A stretch of 64,000 bases of DNA from Planctomycetaceae bacterium (GTDB lineage: Bacteria; Planctomycetota; Planctomycetia; Pirellulales; Pirellulaceae): NCBI GenBank assembly GCA_020638975.1, contig JACKHN010000005.1, positions 62,001-126,000 on the forward strand. The letters are read 5' to 3'. This document shows, piece by piece, positions 8,632-16,720 of this stretch (positions within the stretch are counted from its first letter, which is position 1; every line of letters starts with the position of its first letter). Below the pieces are notes generated by a model, which saw nothing but the letters and a program-made list of their open reading frames with translations, ran no database searches and had not been told where the DNA came from. Both the position numbers and the translations under genes were made by a program.

Positions 8632-9263
8632 ATATCTGAAAACTGGCACATCTGAAACTGGCAACTAACACCCCGATTTAAGGAGCTTCGCCGACCAGAT
8701 TTACGGGAGGGATACCATTGCGAGGCACGAATGTTACGGGCGACAAAAGACTTACGGTAGAAAAACCCCTCCGAATCGTCAAGAGCTGGGAGGGCTTGAA
8801 CGCGACCTGGTGCCGATGTGCGTTTGTTAAACTTCACCGGGGTCCAGGGGCTTTTTAATTGGCCGTCCGCAGCGGGCGGAACTAGAATAAAAAAACGGGG
8901 GTCTCTGACGTGCCAACTCCACATTGGCGAACTGAATGGCCAGGGGCAAGGCAACCATCCCGTCGACTCGCGTCAGAGACCCCACGGGCCAGTGCTTGTG
9001 CTATAAAGCACGCGGTGCGCCAGTCGCCGAAACTTCTTGCAGAATGCGTTGCAACATCAATTATTGCAGCCACTTACGAAAGACGATGTGGGACGTTGAG
9101 ACAATTTGGCGTCATCACCTGGGACCTCGCACGAAGGGAAATTGTATTGTGTCGCAACACATTGTCTCGATCGGCTGTGGCGAATCTCAACAGACGCTCG
9201 CCAAGGCCACGGGAATGCCGATAGAATCTGTTGCAGAAAGCAACAGAATGGACCATTGTCGCG
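8632..9263. other. Gene-free stretch with a long hairpin
   Basis: No convincing open reading frame on either strand. The only clear structure is a 13-bp perfect inverted repeat GGGGTCTCTGACG/CGTCAGAGACCCC (8898-8910 and 8971-8983), with AATAAAAAAACG just outside its left arm. Read on the minus strand this is a long stem with a 60-nt loop followed by CG and seven U, which is terminator-like for a short minus-strand transcript. Confidence 0.5.
8889..8983 (-). terminator. Terminator-like hairpin with 7-T tract, possible end of a minus-strand small RNA
   Basis: Minus strand: GGGGTCTCTGACG, a 60-nt loop, CGTCAGAGACCCC, then CGTTTTTTTATT. The stem is 13 bp and perfect. No minus-strand gene ends here: the nearest upstream minus-strand sequence (up to 9263) is non-coding and the plus-strand lipid kinase gene starts beyond it. 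Either a small RNA ends here or it is a relic. No promoter was recognised. Confidence 0.45.
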
Positions 9264-10196
9264 ATGCAATCGAACTTTCAGCTACCCACAACCGGTCGTC
9301 GCGTATTAATTTCACGCAATCCGAAGGCTGGAGCGAGATCCGGTCTTCCCACCGTGGAGCGCCTCGCTGAATTGCTTGCAGCGCAAGGCATTGTCGTCGA
9401 GACGCTGACGGACATCGACGAACTCTCCAGTAAATCGGAGCGATTGCTCCGAAATGGCGAATTGCGATGCGTCGTCTCGGCTGGTGGCGACGGGACCGTC
9501 GCGCTCCTGGCCAATCGATTGCCGAAAGACACACCGTTAGCCGTGCTGCCCCTCGGAACAGAGAACCTCCTCTCCAAGCACTTGCGGATGAAGGGTGATC
9601 CTGTGGAGGTATGTCAGACGATTTGTGATGGGCGAGCGGCGAAATTCGATGCCGGAAAGGCTGGGGAGCAAGTTTTTCTGATCATGGCGGGCTGTGGTTT
9701 CGACGCCGAGGTTGTCCGCCGCTTGCACGTTGAACGCACCGGGCACATCCACCACTTGTCATACATCAAGCCCATTTGGGACTCGATTCACAACTACGAG
9801 TATCCTGAACTGCATATCCATTGCGAAATACCTGCGTCGGATTCGCAGCCCGCTCACACCAGGACGATCACCGCACGTTGGGCGTTTGTCGTCAACTTGC
9901 CTCGTTACGCAGGCGGCCTGCGGATCGCACCCGATGCAGTTGGTAACGACGGTTTGTTGGATGTTTGCACATTTAAAGACGGTTCGTTGTGGAACGGGTT
10001 GCGGTACTTGAGTGGTGTCATTTTGGGTCAACACGCGTCGTGGGATGACTGTGTTACCGTGCGAGCAGAGAAGATTCGTATCGAGTCGGACGAACCGGTG
10101 CCGTTGCAACTGGACGGAGATCCCGGCGGGTTTCTACCAGTCGAGATTGAAGTGTTGCCGAGCCACCTGACTCTGCTAGTGCCAAAGCAGTCTTGA
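9264..10196 (+). CDS. Diacylglycerol/lipid kinase family protein (YegS/DgkB type)
   Basis: 310 aa from the ATG at 9264 (a TTG 33 bases upstream is possible). The catalytic DAGK domain is marked by VLISRNPKAGARSG near the N-terminus and the nucleotide-binding SAGGDGTVALLANRL, followed by PLAVLPLGTENLLSKHL. The last motif normally reads GTxNDxA; here it is GTENLL, a noticeable variation in a loop that helps bind ATP. The C-terminal half has GCGFDAEVVRRLH and a beta-rich domain ending VPLQLDGDPGGFLPVEIEVLPSHLTLLVP, as in YegS-like kinases. Such enzymes phosphorylate diacylglycerol or related lipids at the inner face of the membrane. Which lipid is used cannot be told from sequence. Stands alone on the plus strand upstream of kdsA. 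Confidence 0.85.
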   Translation: MQSNFQLPTTGRRVLISRNPKAGARSGLPTVERLAELLAAQGIVVETLTDIDELSSKSERLLRNGELRCVVSAGGDGTVALLANRLPKDTPLAVLPLGTENLLSKHLRMKGDPVEVCQTICDGRAAKFDAGKAGEQVFLIMAGCGFDAEVVRRLHVERTGHIHHLSYIKPIWDSIHNYEYPELHIHCEIPASDSQPAHTRTITARWAFVVNLPRYAGGLRIAPDAVGNDGLLDVCTFKDGSLWNGLRYLSGVILGQHASWDDCVTVRAEKIRIESDEPVPLQLDGDPGGFLPVEIEVLPSHLTLLVPKQS

Positions 10197-10282
10197 GCCT
10201 TCTGTTGCAGAGATCACGCGGGTGCCCTGGCTCTCTGCCTTGGCAATCGCTGTACGTGATGCTTAGTCCCCGATCCACGCGA

Positions 10283-10330
10283 CGTTCCTTGGCGTTCGGG
10301 CGGTCCCACCCGGGAGCCTGGGAACGAGAA
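10283..10330. repeat. Degenerate palindromic element before kdsA
   Basis: The segment GTTCCTTGGCGTTCGGG ... CCCGGGAGCCTGGGAAC forms an imperfect inverted repeat in the gap between the lipid kinase and kdsA. It resembles the gene-end palindromes seen elsewhere in the window, but the arms contain several mismatches. Confidence 0.35.
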
Positions 10331-10394
10331 ACGATTCGACTATGATACGAATCTCAGTGACTTGCTCGCATTCCATCTAAAAGGTAACTCTGCC

Positions 10395-11225
10395 GTGCCC
10401 CAGAACTTCGCCCAGGTCGGTCCCTACCAATGTGGGAAGGGGCACCCGCTGTTGTTGATCGCTGGTCCGTGCGTTTTGGAGAGCGAATCGCTCACCTTGG
10501 CGATCGCGGAGCGACTCGCGGAAATTGCAGAGCGGCTGAAAGTGCAACTCGTCTTCAAAGCTTCGTTTGACAAAGCAAATCGCACCAGCATTGATTCATT
10601 TCGTGGGCTGGGGCTGGACGCCGGAATGGCGATTCTGACAAAAGTGCGTGAGACGACGGGGCTGCCCGTAACGACGGATATTCACGAGTCCTATCAAGCC
10701 TCTCCGGTCGGAGAAGCCTGCGATTTGATCCAAATCCCGGCCTTTCTCGCTCGCCAAACCGATCTTTTGGTCGCTGCGGCACGTACGGGAAAGGCAGTGA
10801 ATGTGAAGAAAGGTCAATTCCTCGCCCCCTGGGATATGCGGCATGTCGTCGGAAAGTTGGTTGCCTCTGGTTGTAGCAACGTCTTGTTGTGCGAACGTGG
10901 CACATTTTTCGGGTATGGTCGACTGGTGAACGACATGCGAGCGATCCCACAACTGCAAGAACTCGAAGCCCCGGTCATCTTCGATGCAACTCACAGCGTC
11001 CAGGAGCCAGGCGGCTTGGGCGCGACAACGGGCGGCAATCGAGCGATGGTCGAACCGCTGGCTCGCGCCGCAGTCGCCGTGGGAGCCGACGGCTTGTTCT
11101 TCGAGACACACCCTGATCCCGCTTCGTCGCCGAGCGACGGGCCAAACATGATTCCGCTCGACGAATTTTCGCCGTTGATCGAGCGGTTGCTGAAGTTACG
11201 AGCGACCGTGGAGACACTTCGTTGA
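10395..11225 (+). CDS. kdsA: 3-deoxy-8-phosphooctulonate (KDO-8-P) synthase
   Basis: 276 aa from the GTG at 10395, which has AAGG about 10 bases upstream and gives the standard family length; a TTG at 10362 would add 11 atypical residues. The enzyme condenses phosphoenolpyruvate with arabinose 5-phosphate to make KDO-8-P for lipopolysaccharide. Seen: LIAGPCVLESES, FKASFDKANRTS (substrate loop), IQIPAFLARQTDLL, NVKKGQFLAPWDM, CERGTFFGYGRLVNDMRAI, and VIFDATHSVQEPGG. The Cys in AGPC marks the metal-dependent class; E. coli KdsA has Asn there. It implies a Gram-negative style outer envelope in this organism. The next gene overlaps or nearly abuts it. Confident call. Confidence 0.96.
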   Translation: MPQNFAQVGPYQCGKGHPLLLIAGPCVLESESLTLAIAERLAEIAERLKVQLVFKASFDKANRTSIDSFRGLGLDAGMAILTKVRETTGLPVTTDIHESYQASPVGEACDLIQIPAFLARQTDLLVAAARTGKAVNVKKGQFLAPWDMRHVVGKLVASGCSNVLLCERGTFFGYGRLVNDMRAIPQLQELEAPVIFDATHSVQEPGGLGATTGGNRAMVEPLARAAVAVGADGLFFETHPDPASSPSDGPNMIPLDEFSPLIERLLKLRATVETLR

Positions 11226-11260
11226 TAGACCTGCTCGCCCGAACCACGCTTTCCCGCTGT

Positions 11261-13006
11261 ATGCGTTGCTCGCTGATTGGCCTGCTGCTTATCGGCTTGT
11301 TGTTGCCACTTGTTGGCTGTCCGTCTGGCGGTGGCGAGCGGCGTCATTTCACTGCGACGACAGTCACCGTGTCTGCCACGCAGGAACAACTGTTACGCGC
11401 TATGGACAATTTGAGCCGACCGAGTGAATTCGACCGCGAGCAATCGCTCGCCGACTCGGCTTATTATTTGAATCGCTGGTTGGATGAGCAGGAGCCGGAT
11501 CCAAACTGGGAAGTCGATCCGATGGCCAGTCGCTTGCCGCGAGATATTCGTGACAGCGACTTGCTCGACGACGTTGGCAAGTGGACTTTCAGCATTGATG
11601 ATGTTCGCGCGATGCAAGAGGCGACGCTCTTGCGAGATCTCTCAACGTGGGTTTCGAAACAACCGGTCGACGAGCGACTGAAGAAGTGGCTCGACGAACA
11701 GGCCGAGTCGCTAGGCGATCTGGACCGCGAGTATTTGGCGGTTGCGGAGCGATTGTTCGACTGGACTGTGCGAAATATCCAACTCGAAGCGACGGTGCCT
11801 TATCCGGACGAATCGGTTGCTCCCAGTGCCGGCGGTGAACAGAGTCGAGAGAAGCGAATCCCCGCTCCACAGCGAGCGATTCCGGGACCCGGTTATCGAT
11901 TCCCGACTTGGGAAATCCTGCAGTATGGTTTTGGCGATGCGTTCCAACGATCGCGAATTTTCATCGAGTTGGCGCGCCAGCAAGGAATCGATGTGGTGTA
12001 CATCGCGTTGCCGGGGAACACCGTTCCTCCACGGCCACGGCCTTGGTTGACCGGAGCACTCGTCGGCGGAGAACTGTATCTGTTCGATGCTGAACTAGGG
12101 CTGCCGATACCTTCCGTGAATGGCGTCGGAATTGCGACGTTGTCGCAGGTCCTGGAATCTCCCGATTTGCTCGCAGCGCTGGAAGTCGATGGCCAATCCT
12201 ACCGCGTTTCTCATGCTGAGCTGAAGGATCTGATCGCCTTGATTGACGTATCGCCTGCGAATTTGGCGCAGCGGATGCAATTAGTGCAAGCCAATCTTGC
12301 TGGCGACCAACGAACGATTTTGACGGTTTCGCCAACATCGATTGCCGAGCGATTGAAGTCGGTTCGAGGGATATCGAACTCAACTTTATGGTCAGTTCCG
12401 TTCGAGGCAATTTGGTTTCAATTGGCGATGAAGAAGGTGCTCGAAACGAATCGTGAAGTCGCAGCTGGTTACTATCAGGCCGTCGGGATTTTTCAGACGC
12501 GAGGTCCACTCACACAGGGCCGGCAGTTGCATCTGCAAGGCGAGTTTGAGCGACTTGAGGAAGGTAAAGAGGGAGCCAAGGGACTCTATATGCAAGCGAG
12601 AGTGCCGACCGCCGCAATCGATCAGATAGGAACGAATCCTGAAGTCCAAAAGGCGATGGGGCTCGTGCGTGGGAGCAATGAAGGAGACTTTGTGTGGCAA
12701 TCTCGTGTGGCCAGCAGTCACATGCTGACGACGCAGGCCAAGCAACACGCGTCATACTGGCTCGCGCTCGTTCACTACGAGACGGGAAATCGTGAGGCTG
12801 CCGTGACGTGGTTGCAAGAACGAACCATCGACGCATGGAAGGAGGGACCTTGGACGCAAGGTGCCCGTTACAACCTGGGGCGTACCTACGAGGCGCTTGG
12901 TAAGTACGATGAAGCCCGCGAGTTATATGCGAGCGACGATTCACCCCAATCGCTCGGCAACCATCTGCGTGCCAAGTTCCTGCAGAAGTGGGCTGCGCAG
13001 AATTAA
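11261..13006 (+). CDS. Large lipoprotein of unknown function with C-terminal TPR-like segment
   Basis: 581 aa from the ATG at 11261. A TTG at 11222, overlapping the kdsA stop by four bases, would give 594 aa. The N-terminus MRCSLIGLLLIGLLLPLVGC is a lipoprotein signal with lipobox LVGC. The body has no motif I can name with certainty: residues in the middle (RIPAPQRAIPGPGYRFPTWE, then RSRIFIELARQQGIDVVYIAL) recall transglutaminase-like folds of planctomycete proteins, without a clear Cys-His-Asp triad. Near the C-terminus HASYWLALVHYETGNREAAVTWLQE and ARYNLGRTYEALGKYDEARELY look like two TPR units. Probably anchored in a membrane and exposed to the periplasm. Likely cotranscribed with kdsA. 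Confidence 0.8.
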   Translation: MRCSLIGLLLIGLLLPLVGCPSGGGERRHFTATTVTVSATQEQLLRAMDNLSRPSEFDREQSLADSAYYLNRWLDEQEPDPNWEVDPMASRLPRDIRDSDLLDDVGKWTFSIDDVRAMQEATLLRDLSTWVSKQPVDERLKKWLDEQAESLGDLDREYLAVAERLFDWTVRNIQLEATVPYPDESVAPSAGGEQSREKRIPAPQRAIPGPGYRFPTWEILQYGFGDAFQRSRIFIELARQQGIDVVYIALPGNTVPPRPRPWLTGALVGGELYLFDAELGLPIPSVNGVGIATLSQVLESPDLLAALEVDGQSYRVSHAELKDLIALIDVSPANLAQRMQLVQANLAGDQRTILTVSPTSIAERLKSVRGISNSTLWSVPFEAIWFQLAMKKVLETNREVAAGYYQAVGIFQTRGPLTQGRQLHLQGEFERLEEGKEGAKGLYMQARVPTAAIDQIGTNPEVQKAMGLVRGSNEGDFVWQSRVASSHMLTTQAKQHASYWLALVHYETGNREAAVTWLQERTIDAWKEGPWTQGARYNLGRTYEALGKYDEARELYASDDSPQSLGNHLRAKFLQKWAAQN

Positions 13007-13200
13007 ATCGAGGCAATAGGCCCCACTGCCGCTCTGCGAAGGCGCTTCTCTTGTCGGTCCCGTTGACACTGCTCTCTGGAAATCATATCCAAGAGTACTC
13101 GGCTTGGAGTGGCTGACTGTTGCGGGCCCGAAAAGACGCGGGTCGCTATCACACCCAGTTACAAGGCAATCAATCGGTTCAATTGCAGTGGAAAATAAAC

Positions 13201-13785
13201 ATGGCAGTTCGAGAATATAGTCGCTTTATCCGTGAATCGCTGCGAAAGCCGGGCAGAGTGGGCGCAATTGCTCCCAGCGGGCCGAGACTGGCGAACCGGA
13301 TGGTGCAGTGGATTGATTGGGAAACCGTTGACACCGTCGTCGAGTATGGCCCAGGCACGGGAGTGTTCACTTCTGAGATTCTGAAGTCCAAGCGTCCAGA
13401 GTCCCGTTTCTTTGCGGTCGAGTTACATTCCGAGTTCGCCAATGCGCTCAACGAGCAATACCCCGACGTGACGATCATCGAGGATAGTGTTGCGAATATC
13501 GAGGCGATTTGCCAACAGCAAGGCGTCGCGCAGATCGACGCGATTATCTCCGGTCTGCCTTGGGCAGCTTTCTCGGATCAGGACCAGACGGTGTACCTCG
13601 ACGCGATGATGAAAGTACTGAAGCCTGGCGGGCAACTTGTCACGTTCGCTTATCTATCAGGTATGGTGCTACCCGCCGCTCAACGCTTTCGCGCGAAGCT
13701 GAATCGTTACTTTGGCAAAGTCGAAGTAAGCCCGACGGTCTGGTTAAACTTCCCGCCCGCCTTTGTCTATCGATGCTGGCGTTAA
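13201..13785 (+). CDS. SAM-dependent methyltransferase resembling phospholipid N-methyltransferase
   Basis: 194 aa from the ATG at 13201. The Rossmann methyltransferase motif I reads VVEYGPGTGVFT, motif II FFAVELHSEF, and DVTIIEDSVANI follows. The sequence AIISGLPWAAF is in the place of motif IV and its SGLPW resembles that of Rhodobacter-type phosphatidylethanolamine N-methyltransferases (PmtA); rRNA adenine dimethylases share the same general layout but have NLPY. The N-terminal IRESLRKPGRVGAIAPSGPRLANRM is also typical of PmtA-like proteins. The gene is convergent with pssA and psd, which make phosphatidylethanolamine, so methylation of that lipid is a reasonable inference. No membrane helix is seen. 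Confidence 0.82.
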   Translation: MAVREYSRFIRESLRKPGRVGAIAPSGPRLANRMVQWIDWETVDTVVEYGPGTGVFTSEILKSKRPESRFFAVELHSEFANALNEQYPDVTIIEDSVANIEAICQQQGVAQIDAIISGLPWAAFSDQDQTVYLDAMMKVLKPGGQLVTFAYLSGMVLPAAQRFRAKLNRYFGKVEVSPTVWLNFPPAFVYRCWR

Positions 13786-13828
13786 TGTCGCGAGGGGTTT
13801 CTGCTTCCCCAGCGCTTCGGCTGATCGC

Positions 13829-14668
13829 CTATACCTCTTCACGCGGTTGCCGTTGTCGGAATGGCGTAAGCCCACGAAGCCGAAGGCCAATAAAGCGTAG
13901 CCACAACGCGATTGGGCGACCGAGAGAAAAATAGCAGAACACGATCGGTAAGGCGAGTTCGTGCACGGTGACAAGCGCTACGACTACGAAGATCAGTCGA
14001 ACTAAGTGGAAAAAGTTCCATTGTCCGTGCGTCACCTGGCTCAAGATATGCGGGTATCGGATTCTGGACACCATTAACGCTGCCAGAGTGACCGTCAACA
14101 CCGGAAGACTATATTCGCTTAGCAGAATGATTTGTTCGCCCAATTGTCGAGAAGCTTCCGAGGTGGTCCCGGCAAGCAGCTCTTCAACTGTCGGCAAAGT
14201 GACGGCAAACGACGCGAGGGTTCCTGCTGCAGCTGGTGACGGCAACCCGCGAAACCACTCGTGGTCATCATCGGGTACCAATTCAACATTGAACCGAGCC
14301 AATCGCAGAACTCCGCACAGCATAAACAAGACGCCAATGCTCCAGAGAAATCGCAGCGGGAAGACGTCTGTAAGACTCAGCATGATGAACACCGGTGCCA
14401 CGGTAAAGGTGATGACATCACACAGACTGTCGAGTTCAGCACCGAATTGACTGGTCTGCTTCAGCAGTCTCGCGACATATCCGTCGAGAGCATCAAACAC
14501 CATGCCCACAAAGATAAACGTGCCTGCGTAGAAGATGGCATTCGTCTCGCCGATTTCGTCACGCCCCAAGGTGGCCATGGCGATGCTGCCCAACCCGCAA
14601 ACGCCGTTCATGAGCGTCAGCAGAGTCGGGACGACAACAAGACCGGCTTTCTTAATCGAGACTGCCAT
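13829..14668 (-). CDS. pssA: CDP-diacylglycerol--serine O-phosphatidyltransferase
   Basis: 279 aa from the ATG at 14668 (MAVSIKKAG); a longer in-frame start adds 21 unlikely residues. It transfers phosphatidyl from CDP-diacylglycerol to serine at the membrane. The CDP-alcohol phosphotransferase signature D-G-x2-A-R-x8-G-x3-D-x3-D is intact in DALDGYVARLLKQTSQFGAE then LDSLCD. Several hydrophobic helices follow (VITFTVAPVFIMLSL; LWSIGVLFMLCGVLRLARFN). The tail is basic. psd lies 89 bases upstream in the same direction, giving the two consecutive steps phosphatidylserine then phosphatidylethanolamine. The type II (Bacillus-like) enzyme is indicated by the multi-span topology. Confident call. 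Confidence 0.94.
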   Translation of the reverse strand: MAVSIKKAGLVVVPTLLTLMNGVCGLGSIAMATLGRDEIGETNAIFYAGTFIFVGMVFDALDGYVARLLKQTSQFGAELDSLCDVITFTVAPVFIMLSLTDVFPLRFLWSIGVLFMLCGVLRLARFNVELVPDDDHEWFRGLPSPAAAGTLASFAVTLPTVEELLAGTTSEASRQLGEQIILLSEYSLPVLTVTLAALMVSRIRYPHILSQVTHGQWNFFHLVRLIFVVVALVTVHELALPIVFCYFSLGRPIALWLRFIGLRLRGLTPFRQRQPREEV

Positions 14669-14756
14669 TGCGCCAACTCCCGTGCACGTGCCTGCCGCAC
14701 CATCGGCAGGCAAAATTCGAAGCCCCTCCACGATAGCCGATTCTGGGGACGAAATG

Positions 14757-15719
14757 TCACCCCTCTTGCGAATACTTGGCTAACACCGTCGACCCAGCGC
14801 TGACTTTTTGCCCCAAAGAAACGAGAATTTCCAGGCCTTCTTCCTTGGGGATCACGAGTTCGGTGCGTGAGCCAAGCTTGATCATGCCAAACTGTTCGCC
14901 TCGCTCAAGCGACTCGCCGGGGCCAACCCAGCAGACGATTCGTCTGGCGATCGCTCCAGCGATCTGCCGAATGACAAACCGACGACGAGGCTCGCTATTT
15001 TGCTGGAGACGGACTTCCATGCGTTCGTTTTCGCGCGCAGATTCGGGTCGCAGAGCGTTCAAAAACTTGCCGTGGCGGTACTGAAGCCCGACGACCGTCG
15101 CATCCATCGATGTGCGGTTGATGTGAACGTCGAATATCGACAGGAAGATGCCGATCAGTATGGCCGGCTCGCCGATGAACTCATCTTCAACTTCCTCGAT
15201 ACACGCGATATGTCCATCCGCCGGTGAGACAACAGCCCCAAGTTCACTTGGGATGATCCGCTTGGGATTCCGAAAGAACCACACGATACAGAGCCCGACA
15301 ACCGCTGTGGGAATCGCGAGCGGCCAGAATGCAAAGGCCAAGATCACCGTCAACGCCAACATCGCTCCGCCAAGCAGAAACAGCTCCACGAGTCCAGCGC
15401 GTGCGAACGGCAACTGGTCACGCCAGCGAAACGGATCATTCTCCGCGGACCAGTAGTATCCACCTTGGTTTCGATAGAATTTGAGATCGCGCGGATCAAG
15501 CACTTCATGAGGGCATGCGTTGGCGCCGTCTTCATGTACGGGGCCTTCACGTTTGGCAAGCATGTGGGCAACGTATCGTCGGCGAAATGTTTTGAGATAC
15601 CAGCGCCGCCAGCAGCCCCATGCCAATTCGATGCGCATGCAAACACCACCACCCGGTTGAATATTCTTAATTTCAACAGGCAGCGGCTCTACACTCGCTG
15701 GCAGGTCGTCGGTCGTCAT
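14757..15719 (-). CDS. psd: Phosphatidylserine decarboxylase
   Basis: 320 aa. It converts phosphatidylserine to phosphatidylethanolamine using a pyruvoyl group made by self-cleavage. Seen: two membrane segments (LVELFLLGGAMLALTVILAFAF, AIPTAVVGLCIVWF), FFRNPKR, VVSPADGHIACIEE, IFLSIFDVHINRTSMDA, the RQIAGAIARRIVCWV block, and the processing-site region GEQFGMIKLGSRTELVIP where cleavage between Gly and Ser is expected. An unusual N-terminal extension of about 90 residues (with CWRRWYLKTFRRRYVAHML and the cysteine-containing ANACPHEVLDPRDL) precedes the core; it is not part of the standard enzyme as I know it. Same operon direction as pssA and close to purC. Confident call. Confidence 0.94.
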   Translation of the reverse strand: MTTDDLPASVEPLPVEIKNIQPGGGVCMRIELAWGCWRRWYLKTFRRRYVAHMLAKREGPVHEDGANACPHEVLDPRDLKFYRNQGGYYWSAENDPFRWRDQLPFARAGLVELFLLGGAMLALTVILAFAFWPLAIPTAVVGLCIVWFFRNPKRIIPSELGAVVSPADGHIACIEEVEDEFIGEPAILIGIFLSIFDVHINRTSMDATVVGLQYRHGKFLNALRPESARENERMEVRLQQNSEPRRRFVIRQIAGAIARRIVCWVGPGESLERGEQFGMIKLGSRTELVIPKEEGLEILVSLGQKVSAGSTVLAKYSQEG

Positions 15720-15728
15720 AGGTTCGCC

Positions 15729-16616
15729 TTACTTCCAGGCGAATTTCTGCCCGGTTAGTTGTTCGTAAGCTTCGATGTACTTTTCTCGCGTCTTCGCGAT
15801 GACATCTTCCGGAAGGGCAGGAGGGGGACTGTTCTTGTCCCAGTCGGTTGCGCTTAACCAATCACGGACGAACTGTTTGTCAAACGATGGTTGACCGTGG
15901 CCTGGTTCATATTGATCGGCCGGCCAGAACCGTGAACTGTCCGGTGTGAGTACTTCGTCGATCAGAATCAACTCGCCATCGAAACGTCCCCACTCAAATT
16001 TCGTATCGGCAATGATGATGCCTCGCTGTCGAGCATATTCGGCGCCACGAAGATAGATGTCGATGCTGCGACGACGTAACTCTTCCGCCGGGCCTTCGCC
16101 TATAATCTCGACCATCCGCTCGAACGAGATGTTGATGTCGTGCCCCGTTTCTTCCTTTGTGGCAGGTGTAAAGATCGGCTCGTCGAGCTTGGAGCATTGC
16201 TTCAGGCCGCTCGGCAGCTTGATGCCGCACACCGTGCCTGACTTCTGATACTCCTTCCAGCCGGAACCGTCGAGGTAACCGCGGACGACGCACTCGATCG
16301 GGACAACCTCGCATTTACGCACCAACATGCTGCGGCCAGAGAGCTGCTCAAGATCGGTCTCGTCGGGCAGCCCAGCGTTTTCCAACTCCGTCGATAACAG
16401 ATGATGCGGCACGTCGAGCCGATCAAACCAGAACGCACTCACCTGAGTCAGCACTCGTCCTTTGTCCGGAATTCCGCTCGGTAGTACCCAGTCATAGGCG
16501 CTGATGCGATCCGTGCTGATCATCAGCAGCTGATCGCCTAAGTCGTAAATGTCACGAACTTTACCGCGACGTACGGGATAGTGTTCCAGTGACGTTTCCA
16601 GGACGGGAGCGCTCAT
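15729..16616 (-). CDS. purC: Phosphoribosylaminoimidazole-succinocarboxamide synthase
   Basis: 295 aa from the ATG at 16616 (MSAPVLETS). Longer frames run up into the adjoining gene and are rejected; a second ATG at 16634 is possible. SAICAR synthetase ligates aspartate to CAIR in purine synthesis, using ATP. Motifs: RRGKVRDIYDLGDQLLMIST, DRISAYDWVLPSGIPDKGRV, ECVVRGYLDGSGWKEYQKSG, IFTPATKEETGHDINIS, and IIIADTKFEWGR followed by LIDEVLTPDSSRFW. All are the standard purC signatures. Its stop lies ten bases from the start region of psd, so purC-psd-pssA may be one transcript. Confident call. Confidence 0.96.
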   Translation of the reverse strand: MSAPVLETSLEHYPVRRGKVRDIYDLGDQLLMISTDRISAYDWVLPSGIPDKGRVLTQVSAFWFDRLDVPHHLLSTELENAGLPDETDLEQLSGRSMLVRKCEVVPIECVVRGYLDGSGWKEYQKSGTVCGIKLPSGLKQCSKLDEPIFTPATKEETGHDINISFERMVEIIGEGPAEELRRRSIDIYLRGAEYARQRGIIIADTKFEWGRFDGELILIDEVLTPDSSRFWPADQYEPGHGQPSFDKQFVRDWLSATDWDKNSPPPALPEDVIAKTREKYIEAYEQLTGQKFAWK

Positions 16617-16720
16617 GTTGGCATCCTTGTTCATGCAGACACATCGGAGATTTGCTAGCAACGTGAGGGAAGAGTATATCACGTCGGGAAATGTGTCGGC
16701 TAGGAGGCCAAAGGTGATCG

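Noticed and set aside
13120..13200. Longer methyltransferase start at 13120
   Set aside because: It needs a TTG and adds 27 residues unlike the family. The ATG at 13201 gives the usual N-terminus.
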